Origin: Acanthosepion esculentum
Lineage: Eukaryota; Mollusca; Cephalopoda; Sepiida; Sepiidae
Reading direction: 5' to 3'
Length of the DNA: 64,000 nucleotides
NCBI GenBank assembly: GCA_964036315.1
Contig: CAXIWW010000817.1
Span: forward strand, 3,817,501 to 3,881,500
Every line of letters begins with the position of its first letter. Positions within the stretch are counted from its first letter, which is position 1. Both the position numbers and the translations under genes were made by a program. Below are positions 12,680-26,567 of this stretch, piece by piece. The notes beneath the pieces were generated by a model that worked only from the letters and a program-made list of their open reading frames with translations, did no database searches and was not told the origin of the DNA.

Positions 12680-14651
12680 ATGCAGACGACCACCAGTCCC
12701 AGAAAGTCCCACGCAGACGACCCCTCACCCAGGAGACAGTCCCAGAAAGTCCCACGCAGACGACCCACCAGACAGGAGACAGTCCCAGAATGTCCCACGA
12801 AGACGACCCCCAGTCACAAAAAGTCCCACGCAGACGACCCCCACCCAGGAGACAGTGCCAGAAAGTCCGATGCAGACGACACCCAGTCCCAGAAAGTCCC
12901 ACGCAGACGACACCCAGTCCCAGAAAGTCCCAAGCAGACGACCCCCACCCAGGAGACAGACCCAGAAAGTCCCACGCAGACGACCCCCAGTCCCAGAAAT
13001 TACCACGCAGACGAGTCCCAGTCCCAGAAACTCCCACGCAGACGACCCCCAGTCCCAGGAAGTCCCACGCAGACGATCCCCCCACCCAGGAGACAGTCCC
13101 AGAAAGTCCCATGCAGACGACCTCCAGTCCCAGAAAGTCCCAGGCAGACGACCCCCCACCCAGGAGACAGTCACAGAAAGTCCCACGCAGACGAGCCCCA
13201 GTCCCAGAAAGTCCCACGTAGACGACCCCCACCCAGGAGACAGTCCAAGAAAGTCCCACGCAGACGACCCCTTGTCCCAGAAATTCCCACGCAGACGACC
13301 CCCAGTCCCAGAAAGTCTCACGCAGACGACATCCCACCCTGGAGACAGTACCAGAAAGTCCCACGCATCCGAACCCCCAGACAGGAGACAGTCCCAGAAA
13401 GTCCCACGCAGAGGACCCCCAGTCCCAGAAAGTCCCACGCAGTCGAACACCCAAACAGGTGACAGTCCCAGAAAGTCCCACGCAGACGACCGCCATTCCC
13501 AGAAAGTCCACGCAGACGACCCCCCGACCAGGAGACAGTCCCAGAAAGTCCGACGCAGACGACACCCAGTCCCAGAAAGTCCCACGCAGACGGCACCCAC
13601 CCAGGAGACAGTCACAGAAAGAGCAACGCAGACGACCTCCCACCCAGGAGACAGTCCCAGAAAGTCCCATGCAGACGACCTCCAGTCCCAGAATGTCCCA
13701 CGCAGACGACCCCTCACCCAGGAGACAGTCCCAGAAAGTCCCACGCAGACGACCCACCAGACAGGAGACAGTCCCAGAAAGTCCCACGCAGACGACCCCC
13801 CACCCTGGAGACAGACCCAGAATGTCCGACGCAGACGACACCCAGTCCCAGAAAGTCCCAGGCAGACGGCCCCTACCCAGGAGACAGTCCCAGAAAGTCC
13901 CACGCAGACGACACCCAGCCCAGGAGACAGTCCTAGAAAGTCCCATGCAGACGACCACCAGTCCCAGAAAGTCCCACGCAGACGACCCCTCACCCAGGAG
14001 ACAGTCCCAGAAAGTCCCACGCAGACGACCCACCAGACAGGAGACAGTCCCAGAAAGTCCCACGAAGACGACCCCCAGTAACAAAAAGTCCCACGTAGAC
14101 GACCCCCACCCAGGAGACAGTGCCAGAAAGTCCGACGCAGACGACACCCAGTCCCAGAAAGTCCCACGCAGACGACCCCCAGTCCCAGAAATTACCACGC
14201 AGACGAGTCCCAGTCCCAGAAAGTCCCACGCAGACGACCCCCAGTCCCAGGAAGTCCCACGCAGACGATCCCCCCACCCAGGAGACAGTCCCAGAAAGTC
14301 CCATGCAGACGACACCCAGTCCCAGAAAGTCCCACGCAAACGGCACCCACCCAGGAGACAGTCACAGAAAGAGCAACGCAGACGACCCCCCACCCAGGAG
14401 ACAGTCCCAGAAAGTCCCATGCAGACGACCTCCAGTCCCAGAATGTCCCACGCAGACGACCCCTCACCCAGGAGAGAGTCCCAGAAAGTCCCACGCAGAC
14501 GACCCACCAGACAGGAGACAGTCCCAGAAAGTCCGACGCAGACGACACCCAGTCCCAGAAAGTCCCAGGCAGAGGGCCCCCACCCAGGAGACAGTCACAG
14601 AAAGTCCCACGCAGACGACACCCAGCCCAGGAGACAGTCCTAGAAAGTCCC
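12680..14651 (+). repeat. 1,972-bp higher-order repeat, copy 2
   Basis: This is a near-identical direct copy of the preceding 1,972 bp. It is also the left part of the 5,461-bp duplicated segment, so it reappears at about 18,151-20,112. Small changes from copy 1 include GACCTCCCACCC near 13,634 and GAGAGAGTCCC near 14,472; both are inherited by the copy at 18.1 kb. This places the 1,972-bp duplication before the 5,461-bp one. Confidence 0.9.
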
Positions 14652-17600
14652 ATGCAGACGACCACCAGTCCCAGAAAGTCCCACGCAGACGACCCCTCAC
14701 CCAGGAGACAGTCCCAGAAAGTCCCACGCAGACGACCCACCAGACAGGAGACAGTCCCAGAAAGTCCAACGAAGACGACACCCAGTAACAAAAAGTCCCA
14801 CGCAGACGACCCCCACCCAGGAGACAGTGCTAGAAAGTCCGACGCAGACGACACCCAGTCCCAGAAAGTCCCACGCAGACGACACCCAGTCCCAGAAAGT
14901 CCCAAGCAGACGACCCCCACCCAGGAGACAGACCCAGAAAGTCCCACGCAGACGACCCCCAGTCCCAGAAATTACCACGCAGACGAGTCCCAGTCCCAGA
15001 AAGTCCCACGCAGACGACCCCCAGTCCCAGGAAGTCCCACGCAGACGATCCCCCCACCCAGGAGACAGTCCCAGAAAGTCCCATGCAGACGACCTCCAGT
15101 CCCAGAAAGTCCCACGCAGACGACCCCCACCCAGGAGACAGTCCAAGAAAGTCCCACGCAGACGACCCCTTGTCCCAGAAAGTCCCACGCAGACGACCCC
15201 CAGTCCCAGAAAGTCTCACGCAGACGACATCCCACCCTGGAGACAGTACCAGAAAGTCCCACGCAGCCGACCCCCCAGACAGGAGACAGTTCCAGAAAGT
15301 CCCACGCAGAGGACCCCCAGTCCCAGAAAGTCCCACGCAGTCGAACACCCAAACAGGAGACAGTCCCAGAAAGTCCCACGCAGACGACCGCCATTCCCAG
15401 AAAGTCCCACGCAGACGACCCCCCACCCAGGAGACAGTCCCAGAAAGTCCGACGCAGACGACACACAGTCCCAGAAAGTCCCACGCAGACGGCACCCACC
15501 CAGGAGACAGTCACAGAAAGAGCAACGCAAACGACCCCCCACCCAGGAGACAGTCCCAGAAAGTCCCATGCAGACGACCTCCAGTCCCAGAATGTCCCAC
15601 GCAGACGACCCCTCACCCAGGAGACAGTCCCAGAAAGTCCCACGCAGACGACCCACCAGACAGGAGACAGTCCAAGAAAGTCCCACGCAGACGACCACCA
15701 GTCCCAGAAAGTCCCACGCAGATGACCCCCAGTCCCAGAAGGTCCCACGCAAACGACCCCCAGTCCCAGAAGTTCCCACGCAGACGACCCCCAATCCCAG
15801 AAAGTCTCACGCAGACGACCCCCCACCAAAGCGACAGTGCCAGAAAGTCCCACGCAGACGACCCCCAGTCCCAGAAAGTCCCACGCAGACGACCCACCAG
15901 ACAGGAGACAGTCCCAGAAAGTCCCACGAAGACGACCCCCAGTCCCAAAAAGTCCCACGCAGACGACCCCCACCCAGGAGACAGTCCCAGAAAGTCCGAC
16001 GCAGACGACACCCAGTCCCAGAAAGTCCCACGCAGACGACACCCAGTCCCAGAAAGTCCCAAGCAGACGACCCCCACCCAGGAGACAGACCCAGAAAGTC
16101 CCACACAGACGACCCCCAGTACCAGAAAGTCCCAAGCAGACGACCCCCAGTCCCAGAAAGTCCCACGCAGATGACCCCCAGTCCCACAACGTCCCACGTA
16201 GACGACCCCCCACCCAGCAGACATTTCCCAGAAAGTCCCACGCAGACGACACCCAGTCCCAGAATGTCCCACGCTGACCAGCCCCAGTCACAGAAAGTCC
16301 CACGCAGACCACCCCCAGTCACAGAAAGTCCCACGCAGACGACCCACCACCCAGGAGACAGTCCAAGAAAGTCCTACGCAGACGACCCCCCCCCCACGCA
16401 GGAGACAGTCCCAGAAAGTCCCACGCAGACGACCCCCATTCCCAGAAAGTCCAACGGAGACGACACCCAGCCCAGGAGAGAGTCCCAGAAAGTCCCATGC
16501 AGACGATCTCCAGTCCCAGAACGTCCCACGCAGACGACCCCTCACCCAGGAGACAGTCCCAGAAAGTCCCACGCAGAGGACCCACGAGACAGGAGACAGT
16601 CCCAGAAAGTCCCACGCACGACCCCCAGTCCCAGAAAGTCCTACGCATACGACCCACCGCCTAGAAGACAGTCCCACAAAGTCCCACGCAGACGACCCCC
16701 ACCCAGGAGACAGTCCCAGAAAGACCCACCAGAAAAACCCCAGTCCCAGAAAGTCCCACGCAGACGACACCCCAGAGAGGAGACAGTCCCAGAAAGTCCC
16801 ACGCAGACGACCCCCAGTCCCAGAAAGTCCCACGCAGACGACCCCCCACCCAGGCGACAGTCCCAGAAAGTCCCACGCAGACGACCCACCGCCTAGAAGA
16901 CAGTCCCACAAAGTCCCACGCAGACGACCCCCACCCAGGAGACAGTCCCAGAAAGACCCACCAGAAAAACCCCAGTCCCAGAAAGTCCCACGCAGACGAC
17001 ACCCCAGAGAGGAGACAGTCCCAGAAAGTCCCACGCAGACGATCCCCAGTCCCAGAAAGTCCTACGCAGACGACCCCCCACCCAGGAGACAGTCCAAGAA
17101 AGTCCTACGCAGAAGACCCCCTCATATAGGAGACAGTCCCAGAAAGTCCGACGCAGACAACCCCCAGTCCCAGAAAGTCCCACTCAGACGACCCCCAGTC
17201 CCAGAAACTCCCACACAGACGACTCCCGACCCAGGAGTCAGTCCCAGAAAGTCCCACGCAGACGACCCCCTGTCCCAGAAATTCCCACGCAGACGACCCC
17301 CACCCAGGAGACAGTGCCAGAAAGTCCGACGCAGACGACACCCAGTCCCAGAAAGTCCCACGCAGACGACACCCAGTCCCAGAAAGTCCCAAGCAGACGA
17401 CCCCCACCCAGGAGACAGACCCAGAAAGTCCCACGCAGACGACCCCCAGTCCCAGAAATTACCACGCAGACGAGTCCCAGTCCCAGAAAGTCCCACGCAG
17501 ACGACCCCCAGTCCCAGGAAGTCCCACGCAGACGATCCCCCCACCAAGGAGACAGTCCCAGAAAGTCCCATGCAGACGACACCCAGTCCCAGAAAGTCCC

Positions 17601-18150
17601 ACGCAAACGGCACCCACCCAGGAGACAGTCACAGAAAGAGCAACGCAGACGACCCCCCACCCAGGAGACAGTCCCAGAAAGTCCCATGCAGACGACCTCC
17701 AGTCCCAGAATGTCCCACGCAGACGACCAGTCACCCAGGAGACAGTCCCAGAAAGTCCCACGCAGACGACCCACCAGACAGGAGACAGTCCCAGAAAGTC
17801 CCACGCAGACGACCCCCAGTCCCAGAAAGTCCCACGCAGACGACCCCCCACCCTGGAGACAGACCCAGAATGTCCGACGCAGACGACACCCAGTCACAGA
17901 AAGTCCCACGCAGACGACACCCAGCCCAGGAGACAGTCCTAGAAAGTCCCATGCAGACGACCACCAGTCCCAGAAAGTCCCACGCAGACGACCCCTCACC
18001 CAGGAGACAGTCCCAGAAAGTCCCACGCAGACGACCCACCAGACAGGAGACAGTCCCAGAATGTCCCACGAAGACGACACCCAGTAACAAAAAGTCCCAC
18101 GCAGACGACCCCCACCCAGGAGACAGTGCCAGAAAGTCCGACGCAGACGA
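12690..18150 (+). repeat. 5,461-bp tandem duplication, copy 1
   Basis: Everything from about 12,690 to 18,150 recurs immediately afterwards at an offset of 5,461, rising to 5,462 after a poly-C tract. Markers checked are CATCCC at 13,330 and 18,791, CATCCC at 15,228 and 20,689, CTCATATAGG near 17,121 and 22,583, and the C-runs at 16,386 and 21,847. Long stretches compared by eye show no substitution. The join near 18,143-18,151 shares GCAGACGAC with both flanks, as expected for crossing-over between misaligned units. Confidence 0.93.
15986..17301 (+). repeat. 1.3-kb block, copy b
   Basis: This block lies inside copy 1 of the 5,461-bp duplication. It carries the ATTTCCC marker near 16,223, a C10 tract at 16,386-16,395 and CTCATATAGG near 17,121. 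It matches the block at 3.5-4.8 kb with scattered differences. Confidence 0.88.
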
Positions 18151-21100
18151 CCACCAGTCCCAGAAAGTCCCACGCAGACGACCCCTCACCCAGGAGACAG
18201 TCCCAGAAAGTCCCACGCAGACGACCCACCAGACAGGAGACAGTCCCAGAATGTCCCACGAAGACGACCCCCAGTCACAAAAAGTCCCACGCAGACGACC
18301 CCCACCCAGGAGACAGTGCCAGAAAGTCCGATGCAGACGACACCCAGTCCCAGAAAGTCCCACGCAGACGACACCCAGTCCCAGAAAGTCCCAAGCAGAC
18401 GACCCCCACCCAGGAGACAGACCCAGAAAGTCCCACGCAGACGACCCCCAGTCCCAGAAATTACCACGCAGACGAGTCCCAGTCCCAGAAACTCCCACGC
18501 AGACGACCCCCAGTCCCAGGAAGTCCCACGCAGACGATCCCCCCACCCAGGAGACAGTCCCAGAAAGTCCCATGCAGACGACCTCCAGTCCCAGAAAGTC
18601 CCAGGCAGACGACCCCCCACCCAGGAGACAGTCACAGAAAGTCCCACGCAGACGAGCCCCAGTCCCAGAAAGTCCCACGTAGACGACCCCCACCCAGGAG
18701 ACAGTCCAAGAAAGTCCCACGCAGACGACCCCTTGTCCCAGAAATTCCCACGCAGACGACCCCCAGTCCCAGAAAGTCTCACGCAGACGACATCCCACCC
18801 TGGAGACAGTACCAGAAAGTCCCACGCATCCGAACCCCCAGACAGGAGACAGTCCCAGAAAGTCCCACGCAGAGGACCCCCAGTCCCAGAAAGTCCCACG
18901 CAGTCGAACACCCAAACAGGTGACAGTCCCAGAAAGTCCCACGCAGACGACCGCCATTCCCAGAAAGTCCACGCAGACGACCCCCCGACCAGGAGACAGT
19001 CCCAGAAAGTCCGACGCAGACGACACCCAGTCCCAGAAAGTCCCACGCAGACGGCACCCACCCAGGAGACAGTCACAGAAAGAGCAACGCAGACGACCTC
19101 CCACCCAGGAGACAGTCCCAGAAAGTCCCATGCAGACGACCTCCAGTCCCAGAATGTCCCACGCAGACGACCCCTCACCCAGGAGACAGTCCCAGAAAGT
19201 CCCACGCAGACGACCCACCAGACAGGAGACAGTCCCAGAAAGTCCCACGCAGACGACCCCCCACCCTGGAGACAGACCCAGAATGTCCGACGCAGACGAC
19301 ACCCAGTCCCAGAAAGTCCCAGGCAGACGGCCCCTACCCAGGAGACAGTCCCAGAAAGTCCCACGCAGACGACACCCAGCCCAGGAGACAGTCCTAGAAA
19401 GTCCCATGCAGACGACCACCAGTCCCAGAAAGTCCCACGCAGACGACCCCTCACCCAGGAGACAGTCCCAGAAAGTCCCACGCAGACGACCCACCAGACA
19501 GGAGACAGTCCCAGAAAGTCCCACGAAGACGACCCCCAGTAACAAAAAGTCCCACGTAGACGACCCCCACCCAGGAGACAGTGCCAGAAAGTCCGACGCA
19601 GACGACACCCAGTCCCAGAAAGTCCCACGCAGACGACCCCCAGTCCCAGAAATTACCACGCAGACGAGTCCCAGTCCCAGAAAGTCCCACGCAGACGACC
19701 CCCAGTCCCAGGAAGTCCCACGCAGACGATCCCCCCACCCAGGAGACAGTCCCAGAAAGTCCCATGCAGACGACACCCAGTCCCAGAAAGTCCCACGCAA
19801 ACGGCACCCACCCAGGAGACAGTCACAGAAAGAGCAACGCAGACGACCCCCCACCCAGGAGACAGTCCCAGAAAGTCCCATGCAGACGACCTCCAGTCCC
19901 AGAATGTCCCACGCAGACGACCCCTCACCCAGGAGAGAGTCCCAGAAAGTCCCACGCAGACGACCCACCAGACAGGAGACAGTCCCAGAAAGTCCGACGC
20001 AGACGACACCCAGTCCCAGAAAGTCCCAGGCAGAGGGCCCCCACCCAGGAGACAGTCACAGAAAGTCCCACGCAGACGACACCCAGCCCAGGAGACAGTC
20101 CTAGAAAGTCCCATGCAGACGACCACCAGTCCCAGAAAGTCCCACGCAGACGACCCCTCACCCAGGAGACAGTCCCAGAAAGTCCCACGCAGACGACCCA
20201 CCAGACAGGAGACAGTCCCAGAAAGTCCAACGAAGACGACACCCAGTAACAAAAAGTCCCACGCAGACGACCCCCACCCAGGAGACAGTGCTAGAAAGTC
20301 CGACGCAGACGACACCCAGTCCCAGAAAGTCCCACGCAGACGACACCCAGTCCCAGAAAGTCCCAAGCAGACGACCCCCACCCAGGAGACAGACCCAGAA
20401 AGTCCCACGCAGACGACCCCCAGTCCCAGAAATTACCACGCAGACGAGTCCCAGTCCCAGAAAGTCCCACGCAGACGACCCCCAGTCCCAGGAAGTCCCA
20501 CGCAGACGATCCCCCCACCCAGGAGACAGTCCCAGAAAGTCCCATGCAGACGACCTCCAGTCCCAGAAAGTCCCACGCAGACGACCCCCACCCAGGAGAC
20601 AGTCCAAGAAAGTCCCACGCAGACGACCCCTTGTCCCAGAAAGTCCCACGCAGACGACCCCCAGTCCCAGAAAGTCTCACGCAGACGACATCCCACCCTG
20701 GAGACAGTACCAGAAAGTCCCACGCAGCCGACCCCCCAGACAGGAGACAGTTCCAGAAAGTCCCACGCAGAGGACCCCCAGTCCCAGAAAGTCCCACGCA
20801 GTCGAACACCCAAACAGGAGACAGTCCCAGAAAGTCCCACGCAGACGACCGCCATTCCCAGAAAGTCCCACGCAGACGACCCCCCACCCAGGAGACAGTC
20901 CCAGAAAGTCCGACGCAGACGACACACAGTCCCAGAAAGTCCCACGCAGACGGCACCCACCCAGGAGACAGTCACAGAAAGAGCAACGCAAACGACCCCC
21001 CACCCAGGAGACAGTCCCAGAAAGTCCCATGCAGACGACCTCCAGTCCCAGAATGTCCCACGCAGACGACCCCTCACCCAGGAGACAGTCCCAGAAAGTC

Positions 21101-23612
21101 CCACGCAGACGACCCACCAGACAGGAGACAGTCCAAGAAAGTCCCACGCAGACGACCACCAGTCCCAGAAAGTCCCACGCAGATGACCCCCAGTCCCAGA
21201 AGGTCCCACGCAAACGACCCCCAGTCCCAGAAGTTCCCACGCAGACGACCCCCAATCCCAGAAAGTCTCACGCAGACGACCCCCCACCAAAGCGACAGTG
21301 CCAGAAAGTCCCACGCAGACGACCCCCAGTCCCAGAAAGTCCCACGCAGACGACCCACCAGACAGGAGACAGTCCCAGAAAGTCCCACGAAGACGACCCC
21401 CAGTCCCAAAAAGTCCCACGCAGACGACCCCCACCCAGGAGACAGTCCCAGAAAGTCCGACGCAGACGACACCCAGTCCCAGAAAGTCCCACGCAGACGA
21501 CACCCAGTCCCAGAAAGTCCCAAGCAGACGACCCCCACCCAGGAGACAGACCCAGAAAGTCCCACACAGACGACCCCCAGTACCAGAAAGTCCCAAGCAG
21601 ACGACCCCCAGTCCCAGAAAGTCCCACGCAGATGACCCCCAGTCCCACAACGTCCCACGTAGACGACCCCCCACCCAGCAGACATTTCCCAGAAAGTCCC
21701 ACGCAGACGACACCCAGTCCCAGAATGTCCCACGCTGACCAGCCCCAGTCACAGAAAGTCCCACGCAGACCACCCCCAGTCACAGAAAGTCCCACGCAGA
21801 CGACCCACCACCCAGGAGACAGTCCAAGAAAGTCCTACGCAGACGACCCCCCCCCCCACGCAGGAGACAGTCCCAGAAAGTCCCACGCAGACGACCCCCA
21901 TTCCCAGAAAGTCCAACGGAGACGACACCCAGCCCAGGAGAGAGTCCCAGAAAGTCCCATGCAGACGATCTCCAGTCCCAGAACGTCCCACGCAGACGAC
22001 CCCTCACCCAGGAGACAGTCCCAGAAAGTCCCACGCAGAGGACCCACGAGACAGGAGACAGTCCCAGAAAGTCCCACGCACGACCCCCAGTCCCAGAAAG
22101 TCCTACGCATACGACCCACCGCCTAGAAGACAGTCCCACAAAGTCCCACGCAGACGACCCCCACCCAGGAGACAGTCCCAGAAAGACCCACCAGAAAAAC
22201 CCCAGTCCCAGAAAGTCCCACGCAGACGACACCCCAGAGAGGAGACAGTCCCAGAAAGTCCCACGCAGACGACCCCCAGTCCCAGAAAGTCCCACGCAGA
22301 CGACCCCCCACCCAGGCGACAGTCCCAGAAAGTCCCACGCAGACGACCCACCGCCTAGAAGACAGTCCCACAAAGTCCCACGCAGACGACCCCCACCCAG
22401 GAGACAGTCCCAGAAAGACCCACCAGAAAAACCCCAGTCCCAGAAAGTCCCACGCAGACGACACCCCAGAGAGGAGACAGTCCCAGAAAGTCCCACGCAG
22501 ACGATCCCCAGTCCCAGAAAGTCCTACGCAGACGACCCCCCACCCAGGAGACAGTCCAAGAAAGTCCTACGCAGAAGACCCCCTCATATAGGAGACAGTC
22601 CCAGAAAGTCCGACGCAGACAACCCCCAGTCCCAGAAAGTCCCACTCAGACGACCCCCAGTCCCAGAAACTCCCACACAGACGACTCCCGACCCAGGAGT
22701 CAGTCCCAGAAAGTCCCACGCAGACGACCCCCTGTCCCAGAAATTCCCACGCAGACGACCCCCACCCAGGAGACAGTGCCAGAAAGTCCGACGCAGACGA
22801 CACCCAGTCCCAGAAAGTCCCACGCAGACGACACCCAGTCCCAGAAAGTCCCAAGCAGACGACCCCCACCCAGGAGACAGACCCAGAAAGTCCCACGCAG
22901 ACGACCCCCAGTCCCAGAAATTACCACGCAGACGAGTCCCAGTCCCAGAAAGTCCCACGCAGACGACCCCCAGTCCCAGGAAGTCCCACGCAGACGATCC
23001 CCCCACCAAGGAGACAGTCCCAGAAAGTCCCATGCAGACGACACCCAGTCCCAGAAAGTCCCACGCAAACGGCACCCACCCAGGAGACAGTCACAGAAAG
23101 AGCAACGCAGACGACCCCCCACCCAGGAGACAGTCCCAGAAAGTCCCATGCAGACGACCTCCAGTCCCAGAATGTCCCACGCAGACGACCAGTCACCCAG
23201 GAGACAGTCCCAGAAAGTCCCACGCAGACGACCCACCAGACAGGAGACAGTCCCAGAAAGTCCCACGCAGACGACCCCCAGTCCCAGAAAGTCCCACGCA
23301 GACGACCCCCCACCCTGGAGACAGACCCAGAATGTCCGACGCAGACGACACCCAGTCACAGAAAGTCCCACGCAGACGACACCCAGCCCAGGAGACAGTC
23401 CTAGAAAGTCCCATGCAGACGACCACCAGTCCCAGAAAGTCCCACGCAGACGACCCCTCACCCAGGAGACAGTCCCAGAAAGTCCCACGCAGACGACCCA
23501 CCAGACAGGAGACAGTCCCAGAATGTCCCACGAAGACGACACCCAGTAACAAAAAGTCCCACGCAGACGACCCCCACCCAGGAGACAGTGCCAGAAAGTC
23601 CGACGCAGACGA
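18151..23612 (+). repeat. 5,461-bp tandem duplication, copy 2
   Basis: This is a direct repeat of 12,690-18,150. The only length difference seen is one extra C in the tract at 21,847-21,857 (11 C against 10). Its left 1,962 bp is the third copy of the 1,972-bp unit. The copy ends near 23,612, where copy 1 leads into copy 2 but this one continues as GACACCCAGTCCC. Such identity over 5.4 kb of otherwise variable repeats means a very recent event, or an assembly duplication. Confidence 0.93.
21447..22763 (+). repeat. 1.3-kb block, copy c
   Basis: This is the third occurrence of the block, inside copy 2 of the 5,461-bp duplication. It has C11 at 21,847-21,857 and CTCATATAGG near 22,583. Apart from the poly-C it looks identical to copy b. 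Confidence 0.88.
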
Positions 23613-24971
23613 CACCCAGTCCCAGAAAGTCCCACGCAGACGACACCCAGTCCCAGAAAGTCCCAAGCAGACGACCCCCACCCAGGAGACAGACCCAGAA
23701 AGTCCCACGCAGACGACCCCCAGTCCCAAAAATTACCACGCAGACGAGTCCCAGTCCCAGAAAGTCCCACGCAGACGACCCCCAGTCCCAGGAAGTCCCA
23801 CGCAGACGATCCCCCCACCCAGGAGACAGTCCCAGAAAGTCCCATGCAGACGACCTCCAGTCCCAGAAAGTCCCACGCAGACGACCCCCACCCAGGAGAC
23901 AGTCCAAGAAAGTCCCACGCAGACGACCCCTTGTCCCAGAAAGTCCCACGCAGACGACCCCCAGTCCCAGAAAGTCTCACGCAGACGACATCCCACCCTG
24001 GAGACAGTACCAGAAAGTCCCACGCAGCCGACCCCCCAGACAGGAGACAGTTCCAGAAAGTCCCACGCAGAGGACCCCCAGTCCCAGAAAGTCCCACGCA
24101 TTCGAACACCCAAACAGGAGACAGTCCCAGAAAGTCCCACGCAGACGACCGCCATTCCCAGAAAGTCCGACGCAGACGACACCCAGTCGCAGAAAGTCCC
24201 ACGCAGACGGCACCCACACAGGAGACAGTCACAGAAAGAGCAACGCAGACGACCCCCCACCCAGGAGACAGTCCCAGAAAGTCCCATGCAGACGACCTCC
24301 AGTCCCAGAATGTCCCACGCAGACGACCCCTCACCCAGGAGACAGTCCCAGAAAGTCCCACGCAGACGACCCACCAGACAGGAGACAGTCCAAGAAAGTC
24401 CCACGCAGACGACCACCAGTCCCAGAAAGTCCCACGCAGATGACCCCCAGTCCCAGAAGGTCCCACGCAAACGACCCCCAGTCCCAGAAGTTCCCACGCA
24501 GACGACCCCCAATCCCAGAAAGTTTCACGCAGACGACCCCCCACCAAAGCGACAGTGCCAGAAGGTCCCACGCAGACGAACCCCACCCAGGAGACAGTCC
24601 CAGAAAGTCCCACGCAGACGACCCACCAGACAGGAGACAGTCCCAGAAAGTCCCACGAAGACGACCCCCAGTCCCAAAAAGTCCCACGCAAACGACCCCC
24701 ACCCAGGAGACAGTCCCAGAAAGTCCGACGCAGACGACACCCAGTCCCAGAAAGTCCCACGCAGACGACACCCAGTCCCAGAAAGTCCAAAGCAGACGAC
24801 CCCCACCCAAAAGACAGACCCAGAAAGTCCCACGCAGACGACCCCACGTCCCAGAAAGTCCCACGCAGACGATCCCCCCACCCAGGAGACAGTCCCAGAA
24901 AGTCCCATGCAGACGACCTCCAGTCCCAGAAAGTCCCACGCAGACGAACCCCCACCCAGGAGACAGTCCCA
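23613..24971 (+). repeat. Partial copy of the 14.8-15.8 kb segment
   Basis: The CATCCCACCCTGG marker at 23,989 corresponds to 15,228 (offset 8,761). The flanks match for several hundred bases in each direction, up to a deletion near 24,170 that reduces the offset. Variants private to this copy include CCAAAAATTACC near 23,727 and GCATTCGAAC near 24,099. It is the same higher-order material, more diverged and shortened. Confidence 0.75.
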
Positions 24972-25769
24972 GAAAGTCCCACGCAGACGACCCACCAGAC
25001 AGGAGACAGTCCCAGAAAGTCCCACGAAGACGACCCCCAGTCACAAAAAGTCCCACGCAGACGACCCACCAGACAGGAGACAGTCCCAGAAAGTCCCACG
25101 CAGACGATCCCCAGTCCCAGAGAGTCCCACGCAGACGACCCCCCACCCTGGAGACAGACCCAGAATGTCCGACGCAGACGACACCCAGTCCCAGAAAGTC
25201 CCAGGCAGACGGCCCCCACCCAGTAGACAGTCACAGAAAGTCCAACGCAGACGACACCCAGCCCAGGAGACAGTCCCAGAAAGTCCCATGCAGACGACCA
25301 CCAGTCCCAGAAAGTCCCACGCAGACGACCCCTCACCCAGGAGACAGTCCCAGAAAGTCCCACGCAGACGACCCACCAGACAGGAGACAGTCCCAGAAAG
25401 TCCCACGAAGACGACCCCCAGTCACAAAAAGTCCCACGCAGACGACCCCCACCCAGGAGACAGTCCCAGAAAGTCCGACGCAGACGACACCCAGTCCCAG
25501 AAAGTCCCACGCAGACGACACCCAGTCCCAGAAAGTCCCAAGCAGACGACCCCCACCCAGGAGACAGACCCAGAAAGTCCCACGCAGACGACCCCCAGTC
25601 CCAGAAATTACCACGCAGACGAGTCCCAGTCCCAGAAAGTCCCACGCAGACGACCCCCATTCCCAGGAAGTCCCACGTAGACGACCCCCACCCAGGAGAC
25701 AGTCCAAGAAAGTCCCACGCAGACGACCCCTTGTCCCAGAAAGTCCCACGCAGACGACCCCCAGTCCCA
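24972..25769 (+). repeat. 798-bp tandem duplication, copy 1
   Basis: This segment repeats directly at an offset of 798. It has the long-spacer variant CCCAGTAGACAGT near 25,222 and 26,020, and GACGATCCCCAGTCCCAGAG near 25,106 and 25,904. A further copy lies at about 33,451-34,250. Confidence 0.85.
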
Positions 25770-26567
25770 GAATGTCCCACGCAGACGACCCACCAGACAG
25801 GAGACAGTCCCAGAAAGTCCCACGAAGACGACCCCCAGTCACAAAAAGTCCCACGCAGACGACCCACCAGACAGGAGACAGTCCCAGAAAGTCCCACGCA
25901 GACGATCCCCAGTCCCAGAGAGTCCCACGCAGACGACCCCCCACCCTGGAGACAGACCCAGAATGTACGACGCAGACGACACCCAGTCCCAGAAAGTCCC
26001 AGGCAGACGGCCCCCACCCAGTAGACAGTCACAGAAAGTCCAACGCAGACGACACCCAGCCCAGGAGACAGTCCCAGAAAGTCCCATGCAGACGACCACC
26101 AGTCCCAGAAAGTCCCACGCAGACGACCCCTCACCCAGGAGACAGTCCCAGAAAGTCCCACGCAGACGACCCACCAGACAGGAGACAGTCCCAGAAAGTC
26201 CCACGAAGACGACCCCCAGTCACAAAAAGTCCCACGCAGACGACCCCCACCCAGGAGACAGTCCCAGAAAGTCCGACGCAGACGACACCCAGTCCCAGAA
26301 AGTCCCACGCAGACGACACCCAGTCCCAGAAAGTCCCAAGCAGACGACCCCCACCCAGGAGACAGACCCAGAAAGTCCCACGCAGACGACCCCCAGTCCC
26401 AGAAATTACCACGCAGACGAGTCCCAGTCCCAGAAAGTCCCACGCAGACGACCCCCATTCCCAGGAAGTCCCACGTAGACGACCCCCACCCAGGAGACAG
26501 TCCAAGAACGTCCCACGCAGACGACCCCTTGTCCCAGAAAGTCCCACGCAGACGACCCCCAGTCCCA
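25770..26567 (+). repeat. 798-bp tandem duplication, copy 2
   Basis: This is the second direct copy. It differs by rare substitutions such as AATGTACGACGC near 25,963 and AAGAACGTCCC near 26,504. The AAGAACGTCCC variant is shared with the copy near 34,187, so the 33.5-kb segment derives from this copy rather than from copy 1. Confidence 0.85.
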
